Shown here piece after piece: positions 1-4,720 of a stretch of 6,333 bases of DNA (the first letter of the stretch is position 1; each line of letters starts with the position of its first letter). The notes beneath the pieces are model-generated. The model was given only the letters and a program-made list of their open reading frames with translations. It made no database searches and was not told where the DNA came from. The stretch lies in the NCBI GenBank assembly GCA_947628555.1, contig CANRAI010000064.1, forward strand, positions 1 through 6,333, given 5' to 3'. This DNA comes from an uncultured Clostridia bacterium. Lineage in GTDB: Bacteria; Bacillota; Clostridia; Christensenellales; Borkfalkiaceae. The position numbers were made by a program, and so were the translations under genes.

Positions 1-1
1 G

Positions 2-673
2 GTCGTTATAGGCGGCGACGGTTCGTTCAGAGGCGCCAAGTGTCTTTCCGAAGAGTACGGCGTTCCCACGATAGGTATCCCCGGCACGATAGATAACGAC
101 CTTCAATACACCGACTATACTTTGGGATTCGATACGGCGGTAAATACCTGTATAGACGTAATCAACAAACTGCGCGATACAATGACTTCACACGAAAGAA
201 TTTCGGTTGTTGAGGTCATGGGCAGGCGCTGCGGAGATATCGCGCTGTACGCGGGGATAGCGAGCGGCGCGGAAATTATCGTCGTGCCCGAGGTTTCCTA
301 CGATATCGACGAAATCATAATGAAAATCAACCGTTCCCGCGCCAACGGCAAACATTCTAACATAATCGTCGTTGCCGAAGGAGTTTGTACTGCGGAAGAA
401 TTCGGCAGAAAACTTCAATCGCTTACGACTTATACTGTCCGCCCCACGACGATAGGGCATATCCAGCGCGGCGGCTCGCCTACGATGGCAGACCGAATGC
501 TCGCCGCCCAGTTCGGAAATAAAGCGGTAAGACTTCTGAACGACGGTATAGGCAACAGGGTAGTCGGTATTCACAAGAACGAAATTATAGATATGGATAT
601 TATCGAAGCCGTGAGCATGAAAAAAGTCTTTAACTACGAACTTTATGAAACGCTCCAAATGATTTCTATGTAA
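2..673 (+). CDS. pfkA: 6-phosphofructokinase, ATP-type, 3' part (5' end outside window)
   Basis: This enzyme phosphorylates fructose 6-phosphate to fructose 1,6-bisphosphate with ATP, the committing step of glycolysis, as a cytoplasmic homotetramer. The frame is open from base 2, and 223 codons are visible. Against E. coli PfkA (320 residues) about 97 N-terminal residues are missing, so the gene is cut by the window and not broken. Visible motifs are GGDGS near the start, PGTIDND with the catalytic base (Asp127 in E. coli), ISVVEVMGR, and IGHIQRGGSP with the substrate-binding His and Arg. The Gly after Asp in GGDGS and the Gly in PGTIDND are the residues of ATP-dependent enzymes; pyrophosphate-dependent ones usually carry Asp and Lys there. 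A TTG at 122 is internal and not a start. The next gene on the same strand begins 58 bases after the stop with no clear terminator between them. Confidence 0.96.
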   Translation, partial: VVIGGDGSFRGAKCLSEEYGVPTIGIPGTIDNDLQYTDYTLGFDTAVNTCIDVINKLRDTMTSHERISVVEVMGRRCGDIALYAGIASGAEIIVVPEVSYDIDEIIMKINRSRANGKHSNIIVVAEGVCTAEEFGRKLQSLTTYTVRPTTIGHIQRGGSPTMADRMLAAQFGNKAVRLLNDGIGNRVVGIHKNEIIDMDIIEAVSMKKVFNYELYETLQMISM

Positions 674-706
674 CATCAGCCCGATTTTGTTGCTTTTTCT
701 TTAAAA

Positions 707-719
707 ATTCATATTACAA
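707..719 (+). repeat. 13-bp direct repeat, copy 1 (ATTCATATTACAA)
   Basis: An exact copy of the 13-mer at 1656-1668. This copy runs into the AAGGAAA ribosome-binding site of the kinase gene that starts at 732. The second copy begins at the base after that gene's stop codon, so the pair brackets the gene. Confidence 0.8.
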
Positions 720-724
720 GGAAA
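718..724 (+). promoter_or_regulatory. Ribosome-binding site of the PfkB-family kinase
   Basis: AAGGAAA lies 7 bases before the ATG at 732 and fixes that start. It shows the gene uses ordinary Shine-Dalgarno initiation, in contrast to two other genes in the window that lack a leader. Confidence 0.75.
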
Positions 725-731
725 CGTATAA

Positions 732-1655
732 ATGATACTTACCGTTTGTTTAAGTCCATGCATCGACGTCAATATGGAAGTCGATTCGCTCAATGTGGGA
801 ATGTCGCACAAGATAATAAGCAAAAGAGTATTTTTTACGGGAAAGGCAATCAACGTCGCTATTGGGCTTGCAAGGCTTAAAGCCGATTCCTTTGCAACGG
901 GGTTTATGTATGAAGAAAACGGGCATCAATTCGAAAAGGAATTACATAAAGAGGGCGTAGTATATAAATTCGTCTGGAACGAGGGCAGAGTACGTGAAAA
1001 TTACAAGTTTGTCGATCGCCGCAGTATGCTGACCGAAATCGACGACATAAGCCCCGAAGTTCCGCTGTCAAAACAGGAAGCGCTTATAAATCTTGTGGGG
1101 CAAATTTCTCCCTCATGCGAAGCCATAGTTATATCGGGCGGGCTGGCAAGGGGAATGTCGCCCGATTATTATGCAAAAATTCTGAATGTTGTTCCGCAAA
1201 ACATTAAAAAGATTGTGGATACGGAGGGGGAAAGGCTTTTCGAGGCGTTAAAATGCGGCGTGGATTTGATTAAGCCGAACCTTGAAGAGCTTGAAAGAAC
1301 ATTAGGCAAATCGCTTGATACGCGCGACGAGCAGCTTTGGGGCTGCAAGCAACTTATCGGCCGCGGCGCGAAAAGAGTACTTTTATCGCTTGGGAAAAGC
1401 GGAGCAATTATCACCGACGGTGAAAAAAATTATTATTGCAGAAGCGTGAATGTGGCAATGAATTCAACCGTGGGAGCGGGTGACGCTATGGTGGCTGCGG
1501 CCGCCCTTGCGCTTACTTCCGGCGAATCGGATTCGGAAATTTTGCGTCAAGGCGTGGCGGCGGGCACGGCTTCGGTAACCACTCCCGACAGTATGACTTT
1601 TATCAAAGACAAGTACGAGGAAATTTTATCTACGCTCAATGTGGAGGAAATCTAG
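732..1655 (+). CDS. PfkB-family sugar-phosphate kinase, probably 1-phosphofructokinase-like
   Basis: A complete 307-residue protein of the ribokinase/PfkB fold, close to the usual length of 1-phosphofructokinase (FruK) and tagatose-6-phosphate kinase (LacC). The likely reaction is ATP-dependent phosphorylation of a phosphosugar, such as fructose 1-phosphate to fructose 1,6-bisphosphate, in the cytoplasm. Visible features: the N-terminal strand MILTVCLSPCIDV with substrate-binding Asp12; VISGGLARG (133-141), matching the family's SGSLPRG-type loop; LIKPN at 179-183; and STVGAGDAMVAA at 245-256, the anion hole with catalytic base Asp251. TVGAGD favours FruK over LacC. The signature usually read as GGKGxN is here TGKAIN (36-41), an unusual change close to the substrate. 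The gene probably shares a transcript with pfkA. No fructose PTS or FruR-type regulator is visible, so the physiological substrate is uncertain. Confidence 0.85.
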   Translation: MILTVCLSPCIDVNMEVDSLNVGMSHKIISKRVFFTGKAINVAIGLARLKADSFATGFMYEENGHQFEKELHKEGVVYKFVWNEGRVRENYKFVDRRSMLTEIDDISPEVPLSKQEALINLVGQISPSCEAIVISGGLARGMSPDYYAKILNVVPQNIKKIVDTEGERLFEALKCGVDLIKPNLEELERTLGKSLDTRDEQLWGCKQLIGRGAKRVLLSLGKSGAIITDGEKNYYCRSVNVAMNSTVGAGDAMVAAAALALTSGESDSEILRQGVAAGTASVTTPDSMTFIKDKYEEILSTLNVEEI

Positions 1656-1668
1656 ATTCATATTACAA
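1656..1668 (+). repeat. 13-bp direct repeat, copy 2 (ATTCATATTACAA)
   Basis: Exact copy of 707-719, starting at the base after the kinase TAG stop. It is followed by an A-run and a T-run (1667-1687) that could form only a weak A-T stem. I see no convincing terminator for the kinase operon here. Confidence 0.8.
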
Positions 1669-1704
1669 AAAATATTAAAATTTTTTTATGTGCGTTAAAA
1701 TGGA

Positions 1705-1733
1705 TTGACAATACACTTAATTTAAAATATAAT
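1705..1733 (+). promoter_or_regulatory. Perfect sigma-A type promoter of tRNA-Thr
   Basis: TTGACA (1705-1710) and TATAAT (1728-1733) are both exact consensus and are separated by exactly 17 bases. Transcription is predicted to start near 1740, about 13 bases before the mature tRNA. This is the strongest promoter in the window by sequence, as expected for a stable RNA gene. Confidence 0.92.
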
Positions 1734-1752
1734 GAATGAGCATTTGGAGCAT

Positions 1753-1828
<76 letters not shown>

Positions 1829-1831
1829 ACC

Positions 1832-1879
1832 AAAGATGTCGGCAATCTCTTGACAGGGATTGCCGACATCTTTTTCTTT
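1832..1879 (+). terminator. Intrinsic terminator of tRNA-Thr
   Basis: A perfect 16-bp inverted repeat (1832-1847 with 1858-1873) with a 10-base loop is followed by TTTTTCTTT. It begins only 3 bases after the encoded CCA. The stem starts with AAA, so it may also stop transcription in the other direction. Confidence 0.95.
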
Positions 1880-1887
1880 ATACCGCA

Positions 1888-1915
1888 TTGACATTCGTTT
1901 ATATTTTATTATATA
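1888..1915 (+). promoter_or_regulatory. Possible orphan promoter between tRNA and lexA
   Basis: TTGACA (1888-1893) is followed after 16 bases by TATATA (1910-1915), or after 18 by TATATG. The -35 is exact; the -10 lies in AT-rich DNA and could be chance. If active it would make a plus-strand transcript of about 140 bases ending at the terminator at 2035-2060, with no protein gene in it. Confidence 0.4.
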
Positions 1916-2007
1916 TGGTTACAATTTCCATACGGAAAATTCGCAAGGGACAGCCCCTATGACCGCACGCAACCGACTGATTTCAAGGCAAGGCTCCTAA
2001 TATTAAA

Positions 2008-2029
2008 TAATTGGTATATAATTGGTATA
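2008..2029. repeat. Two tandem copies of TAATTGGTATA
   Basis: An exact 11-bp unit at 2008-2018 is repeated at 2019-2029, ending where the A-tract of the terminator begins. One helical turn separates the two copies, so a bound protein would contact the same face twice. Slippage in AT-rich DNA is equally possible. Confidence 0.75.
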
Positions 2030-2060
2030 AAAAAAGCCCATTGTTACAATGGGCTTTTTT
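2029..2060 (-). terminator. Bidirectional terminator, serving lexA
   Basis: AGCCCATTG (2035-2043) pairs with CAATGGGCT (2047-2055) around a 3-base loop, with seven As on the left and six Ts on the right. It can act on either strand. On the minus strand it lies 58 bases beyond the lexA stop codon and is the obvious end of the lexA transcript. On the plus strand it would end any RNA started near 1920. Confidence 0.9.
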
Positions 2061-2117
2061 GAACAATATATTTTTCCCGTAGTATAAACGAGAGTGGTAT
2101 TTCGGCACAAAAATAAC

Positions 2118-2705
2118 TTAAATATTTCTCATTAAGCCGACGACTTTACCGAGAATTTGCACATTATCAAATATAAAATCATCCATATCGTCGTTTTCAG
2201 GATGAAGAACGATTTTTCCGTCCCGCTTAAAAAACCTTTTGACTGTGGCGGAATCATCTACAAGCGCAACCACAATATCGCCGTTATTTGCGGTTTCCTG
2301 ACGTTTTACTATTACTTTATCGCCGTCCAGCATGCCGATTTTTATCATCGACGTACCTTTTACGTTCAGCATAAATAAATCTTCGCCTTCGAAAAAGTTC
2401 CCCGGAATAGAGTAAAACTCTTCAAAGTTCTCGCTTGCGAAAATAGGTTCGCCCGCAGCCACCGTACCTATAAGCGGAACGTTTACGGTCGGTCCTTGGT
2501 TAGCTATTGAAACTGCGCGGTTTCTGTTACCCGTTTTTTTAATCAAACCGCGTTCGGCAAGCCTGTTCATAATCTGATAGGGAGTGGCGGTGGACTTTAT
2601 TCCGCAACCCTTACAAATTTCGCGGACAGTGGGGGCGTAGCCGTGCGCATTTATAAAATCTGTGATAAATCGATACACTTTATCGTCGTTATCAATTCTT
2701 TTCAT
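2118..2705 (-). CDS. lexA: LexA repressor, SOS regulator (S24 self-cleaving)
   Basis: LexA represses DNA-damage genes as a dimer and cleaves itself when RecA filaments form on single-stranded DNA. From the ATG at 2705 the protein has 195 residues. Residues 1-65 are the winged helix, with the family's APTVREI...MNRLAERGLI pattern. The linker is followed by the cleavage site Ala84-Gly85 in TVAAGEP. The catalytic serine is Ser119 (GTSMI) and the lysine is Lys156 (TVKRF), so the protease is intact. I chose the ATG at 2705 over a TTG four codons upstream because GAGGA sits 5 bases before it and that TTG overlaps this ribosome-binding site. Cys31 and Cys34 form a CxxC pair in the DNA-binding region, which I regard as unusual. 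An SOS box lies on its own promoter, implying autorepression. The gene diverges from a small cysteine-rich gene. Confidence 0.96.
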   Translation of the reverse strand: MKRIDNDDKVYRFITDFINAHGYAPTVREICKGCGIKSTATPYQIMNRLAERGLIKKTGNRNRAVSIANQGPTVNVPLIGTVAAGEPIFASENFEEFYSIPGNFFEGEDLFMLNVKGTSMIKIGMLDGDKVIVKRQETANNGDIVVALVDDSATVKRFFKRDGKIVLHPENDDMDDFIFDNVQILGKVVGLMRNI

Positions 2706-2733
2706 AAAATTCCTCAAATTTTTCTGTGACTTT

Positions 2734-2762
2734 ATTGTAACATAGGTTTAAATAAAAATCAA
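2734..2762 (-). promoter_or_regulatory. lexA promoter
   Basis: Read on the minus strand, TTGATT (2762-2757) and TACAAT (2739-2734) are 17 bases apart. Transcription would start near 2727, giving a leader of about 22 bases that contains the GAGGA ribosome-binding site. The -35 shares bases with the SOS box, so LexA binding would block polymerase. Confidence 0.8.
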
Positions 2763-2773
2763 ACGTCTGTTCA
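2760..2773 (-). promoter_or_regulatory. SOS box (LexA operator)
   Basis: On the minus strand the site reads TGAACAGACGTTTG. It fits the Gram-positive GAAC-N4-GTTC operator with one change (GTTT for GTTC). It overlaps the lexA -35 by three bases and lies 11 bases from the -35 of the divergent small gene, so one LexA dimer could affect both directions. Confidence 0.75.
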
Positions 2774-2784
2774 TAAAAATTACA

Positions 2785-2812
2785 TTGAAATTTTTGAAAA
2801 AAGTGATATAAT
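2785..2812 (+). promoter_or_regulatory. Promoter of the cysteine-rich small gene (leaderless layout)
   Basis: TTGAAA (2785-2790) and an exact TATAAT (2807-2812) have a 16-base spacer. Only six bases separate the -10 from the ATG at 2819, so the predicted first transcribed base is the A of the start codon. Confidence 0.7.
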
Positions 2813-2818
2813 ATTATT

Positions 2819-3001
2819 ATGAAAGAATTCGGTGATAAAGACTGCGTGCTTTACGACAGAAAATGTATAGGATGCATGGAATGTGAAATCTGCGACCTTG
2901 ACCCAAACAAGATATGCGATAACTGCGGAAAGTGTCTTGATATACGCGACGACGCCGTGATTAAGATAGATAAGATAATAATCGACCAAGACAAGAATTA
3001 G
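2819..3001 (+). CDS. Cysteine-rich 60-residue protein, unknown function, probable metal binding
   Basis: I do not recognise a named family. The 60-residue acidic protein carries eight cysteines at 9, 16, 19, 22, 25, 33, 36 and 39. Four are in a C-x2-C-x2-C-x2-C run (16-25) and three in C-x2-C-x2-C (33-39), joined by DLDPNKI. The spacing suits zinc or iron-sulfur clusters, and eight cysteines could fill two four-ligand sites, but the proline that usually follows the last cysteine of a ferredoxin cluster is missing. The tail (40-60) is charged and contains an IDKIIID strand. There is no signal peptide or membrane segment. An in-frame TGA at 2804 and the absence of upstream start codons fix the ATG. 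There is no Shine-Dalgarno sequence and the -10 box ends six bases before the ATG. The gene diverges from lexA across the SOS box and stops 3 bases from the recombinase stop. Confidence 0.75.
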   Translation: MKEFGDKDCVLYDRKCIGCMECEICDLDPNKICDNCGKCLDIRDDAVIKIDKIIIDQDKN

Positions 3002-3004
3002 CTT

Positions 3005-4057
3005 TCAATCGTCGTCGCGCTTCAATTTTACTTTTCCGACCACGCCGCGCCGGTTGTCGTCTGAGATTGCTGCATAATGCTTGCGGGTGGTGTTTACGTC
3101 CTTGTGCCCCAGCACGTCGGCGACTATGTAGATATCGCCCGTCGCTTTATAAAGTTGCGTGCCGTAGGTTGAACGTAATTTATGCGGGGAAATTTTTTTG
3201 AGTGGGGATACGATTTTAGCGTATTTCTGCACAAGATTTTCTACCGCGCGCACAGTAATTCTCTTTTTATTGTTGGATACAAACAGCGCCGTAGTTTCAG
3301 AAAGATTTTCGGCGTTGTTTTCCTTATATACAATGTAGCGTTTAATGGCTTCCGCAACTACGTCGTCAAAATAAAGTATGGATTTCCCGCCGCCCTTGCG
3401 GGTGACGATAAAGGAATTATCCTTAAAATTTATATCCTCATTATTAAGCCCGACAAGCTCGCTTATACGTATTCCAGTTCCCAAAAACAAAGTCAGAATG
3501 GCGCTGTCGCGCACGCGCGTTTTTTCATGATAGGCTTTTTGGTGGGGGGTAAGCCCGCAGCCGCTTTCCGCTGCGTCGATTATACCGAACACTTCGTCGC
3601 CGTCAAGGCGAATTATAGGCTTCTCATGAAGTTTTGGCGTTGAAACCTTTGCGGAATTATCAACTGAAATATAGCCTTTGTTGAATAAAAATTTGAACAA
3701 GGCGCGGACCGAAGAAAGCTTACGCGCCTTTGCACGGTCGTTGCATGAATGTTCCTTGCCGTCGTAAACGTAGTGCGAAAGATAGCTTAAAAAATACTCG
3801 ATGTCTGTACTTGTAACAGTTTCCATGTCGTCGAGTGTAAAATCTTTTACGAATTTGGATTTTCTGAACTTCTTTTCCTGCAAAAAATAGAAAAAAATCT
3901 TCAAATCATGGGCGTAATTCAGCCGCGTGAGGGTAGAAGTCTGACTGTCAATCGCAAGAAAATAATCGCCGCAAAACGGTGGGAGAGATTCGTCCAAAAG
4001 CCGTTCGATTGTTTCAAGATTTTTATTGTTTCTGTCAACGTAATAATTTGCACTCAT
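3005..4057 (-). CDS. Tyrosine recombinase, XerC/XerD-type integrase
   Basis: This 350-residue protein cuts and rejoins DNA through a tyrosine-phosphate intermediate. The N-terminal SAM-like, core-binding domain (about 25-145) includes TRLNYAHDLKIFFYFL and a second helical stretch RKLSSVRALFKFLFNKGYI. The catalytic domain (about 150-335) has the complete set Arg197 (GTGIRISEL), Lys221 (TRKGGGK), His292 and Arg295 (PHKLR), His318 (LGHK) and Tyr328 (TRKHYA). It is about 50 residues longer than typical XerC/D. The ATG at 4057 is preferred over the adjoining TTG at 4060; an in-frame stop lies just upstream of that. There is no ribosome-binding site, and the promoter ends seven bases before the ATG. 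Its lexA-side location and lack of phage or transposon neighbours suggest a resident chromosomal recombinase and not a mobile-element integrase. Its target site is not identifiable here. Confidence 0.92.
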   Translation of the reverse strand: MSANYYVDRNNKNLETIERLLDESLPPFCGDYFLAIDSQTSTLTRLNYAHDLKIFFYFLQEKKFRKSKFVKDFTLDDMETVTSTDIEYFLSYLSHYVYDGKEHSCNDRAKARKLSSVRALFKFLFNKGYISVDNSAKVSTPKLHEKPIIRLDGDEVFGIIDAAESGCGLTPHQKAYHEKTRVRDSAILTLFLGTGIRISELVGLNNEDINFKDNSFIVTRKGGGKSILYFDDVVAEAIKRYIVYKENNAENLSETTALFVSNNKKRITVRAVENLVQKYAKIVSPLKKISPHKLRSTYGTQLYKATGDIYIVADVLGHKDVNTTRKHYAAISDDNRRGVVGKVKLKRDDD

Positions 4058-4064
4058 CAATTAA

Positions 4065-4093
4065 ATTATAAAGCAAAATTTTTTTTAAGTCAA
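4065..4093 (-). promoter_or_regulatory. Promoter of the recombinase gene (leaderless layout)
   Basis: On the minus strand TTGACT (4093-4088) and an exact TATAAT (4070-4065) are 17 bases apart. Seven bases separate the -10 from the ATG at 4057, so transcription should start at 4058 or 4057, leaving no room for a ribosome-binding site. Confidence 0.82.
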
Positions 4094-4377
4094 CAGCAGA
4101 ATAAGGGGAATACATGAACGTTTTTTTAATCCATTGAATGCTTCAAAGGTTTTTAAGCAATTTAAATATTACTAGTTTTGATAAACCGAAAAGAAGTAAT
4201 TGCCGCTAACTTCTTCCCAAAAACATAATTTTGAAATACGAGACGTATCTAAGTTTTCTTTTAGATAAAATAAAGAATGTTGGATTAAATAAGGTAAATT
4301 GAAATAATAGGAAGGCGTAAATTGCTACGTGTCATTTTCTTTATCTATCCCAATAGCGGCTAATGGCAGTGGATTTA
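4094..4377. other. AT-rich intergenic region with possible structured plus-strand RNA
   Basis: No convincing protein gene on either strand. A hairpin AAGAAGT/ACTTCTT (4191-4197 with 4209-4215) has an 11-base loop. Seven loop bases, GCCGCTA (4202-4208), are exactly complementary to TAGCGGC (4354-4360). That would be a loop-to-tail pairing in a plus-strand RNA ending at the terminator at 4378-4432. A weak promoter-like pair, TTGGAT (4280-4285) and AATAAT (4303-4308), has a 17-base spacer but would exclude the first hairpin. No strong promoter further upstream was found, so the RNA is hypothetical. Confidence 0.3.
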
Positions 4378-4432
4378 AATAGCCTCAACACTTCGTAAAA
4401 CACAGCTTTTACGAAGTGTTGGGCTATTTTTT
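4378..4432 (+). terminator. Strong orphan intrinsic terminator, plus strand
   Basis: A 22-bp stem (4378-4400 with 4407-4428) with one bulged T at 4385 and a 6-base loop is followed by a run of six Ts (4427-4432). The T-run is only on the plus-strand side, so it ends a rightward transcript. No gene on the plus strand precedes it after the small gene that ends at 3001, which implies an unannotated RNA or a relic. Confidence 0.85.
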
Positions 4433-4691
4433 ATCAATTTTAAAGCTTTAATTGTTAGGTCGTTTCTTAAAATATTAAATGACCTGGAAAATTGTCTGTC
4501 AGGTTTTTATAAATACAAATTAAATCAACATTTCAAAATATTTTGAATGTAATTTTTGACAGGCTGAAATCGATATTGTTTTTGGCGCAATGGATAAACC
4601 TGTAATCCGACCAAAATTTATCAAAGATTTTAATTTTATTTAATCCATTTTCGGTCTTTAAGGCGATTTTGCATTAAAAATTTTTAAAAAA
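4433..4691. other. AT-rich intergenic region with a perfect 16-bp palindrome
   Basis: I see no gene. TTCAAAATATTTTGAA (4532-4547) is a perfect palindrome, flanked farther out by CTGTCA (4496-4501) and TGACAG (4557-4562). Two mutually exclusive plus-strand stems also occur: AGGTCGTTT/AAATGACCT (4457-4465 with 4477-4485, one G-U pair), and ACCTG/CAGGT (4482-4486 with 4500-4504) followed by Ts. In DNA this AT-rich, such short stems can arise by chance. Confidence 0.4.
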
Positions 4692-4720
4692 TTGCGTATT
4701 ATGTCTGACATAATACGCAA
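4692..4720 (-). terminator. Second (distal) terminator after glgP
   Basis: A 29-base perfect palindrome with 14-base arms (4692-4705 and 4707-4720) is centred on 4706. On the minus strand it is followed by TTTTTT at its left edge. It backs up the proximal hairpin at 4719-4746, with which it shares two bases. Confidence 0.85.

Larger units (their letters stand above)
1920..2060 (+). ncRNA. Candidate small RNA resembling an S-box (SAM-I) core
   Basis: Between a promoter-like sequence and an intrinsic terminator lies a segment richer in GC than its surroundings. Bases 1946-1974 align without gaps to the remembered S-box core (blocks AGGGAC, CCC, UGA, GCAACC) at about 21 of 29 positions. GGCA (1987-1990) and CTAAT (1997-2001) follow in the order expected for the later part of that aptamer. 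TACAATT (1920-1926) could close it by pairing with either copy of AATTGGTA (2009-2016 or 2020-2027), with one bulged G. Against it: the conserved GGTGG and GGTGC blocks are absent or altered, P4 is not evident, a local hairpin (1923-1941) competes with the closing stem, and no plus-strand gene follows. It may be a decayed riboswitch, a trans-acting RNA or coincidence. Confidence 0.25.

Noticed and set aside
2..673. A pyrophosphate-dependent phosphofructokinase
   Set aside because: GGDGS and PGTIDND carry glycine at the two positions that are usually Asp and Lys in pyrophosphate-dependent enzymes.
188..676. Long minus-strand open frame antisense to pfkA, and similar antisense frames over lexA, the recombinase and glgP
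   Set aside because: Each lies wholly or mostly inside a well-supported gene on the other strand and encodes no recognisable motif; codon structure explains them.
1667..1687. A terminator for the kinase operon
   Set aside because: The only possible stem is six A-T pairs with no GC; the T-run alone is not enough evidence, so read-through into the tRNA unit cannot be excluded.
4114..4209. Two short plus-strand ORFs, 7 codons (4114-4137) after AAGGGGAA and 23 codons (4138-4209) starting at the next base
   Set aside because: The ribosome-binding site looks good, but no promoter is evident and the peptides have no recognisable features. In DNA with this base composition such short frames are expected by chance.
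4692..4720. A dif-like site for the recombinase
   Set aside because: The left arm matches the E. coli XerC half-site at about 7 of 11 positions, but the right arm does not resemble a XerD half-site. Its place after glgP and its T-run fit a terminator better.
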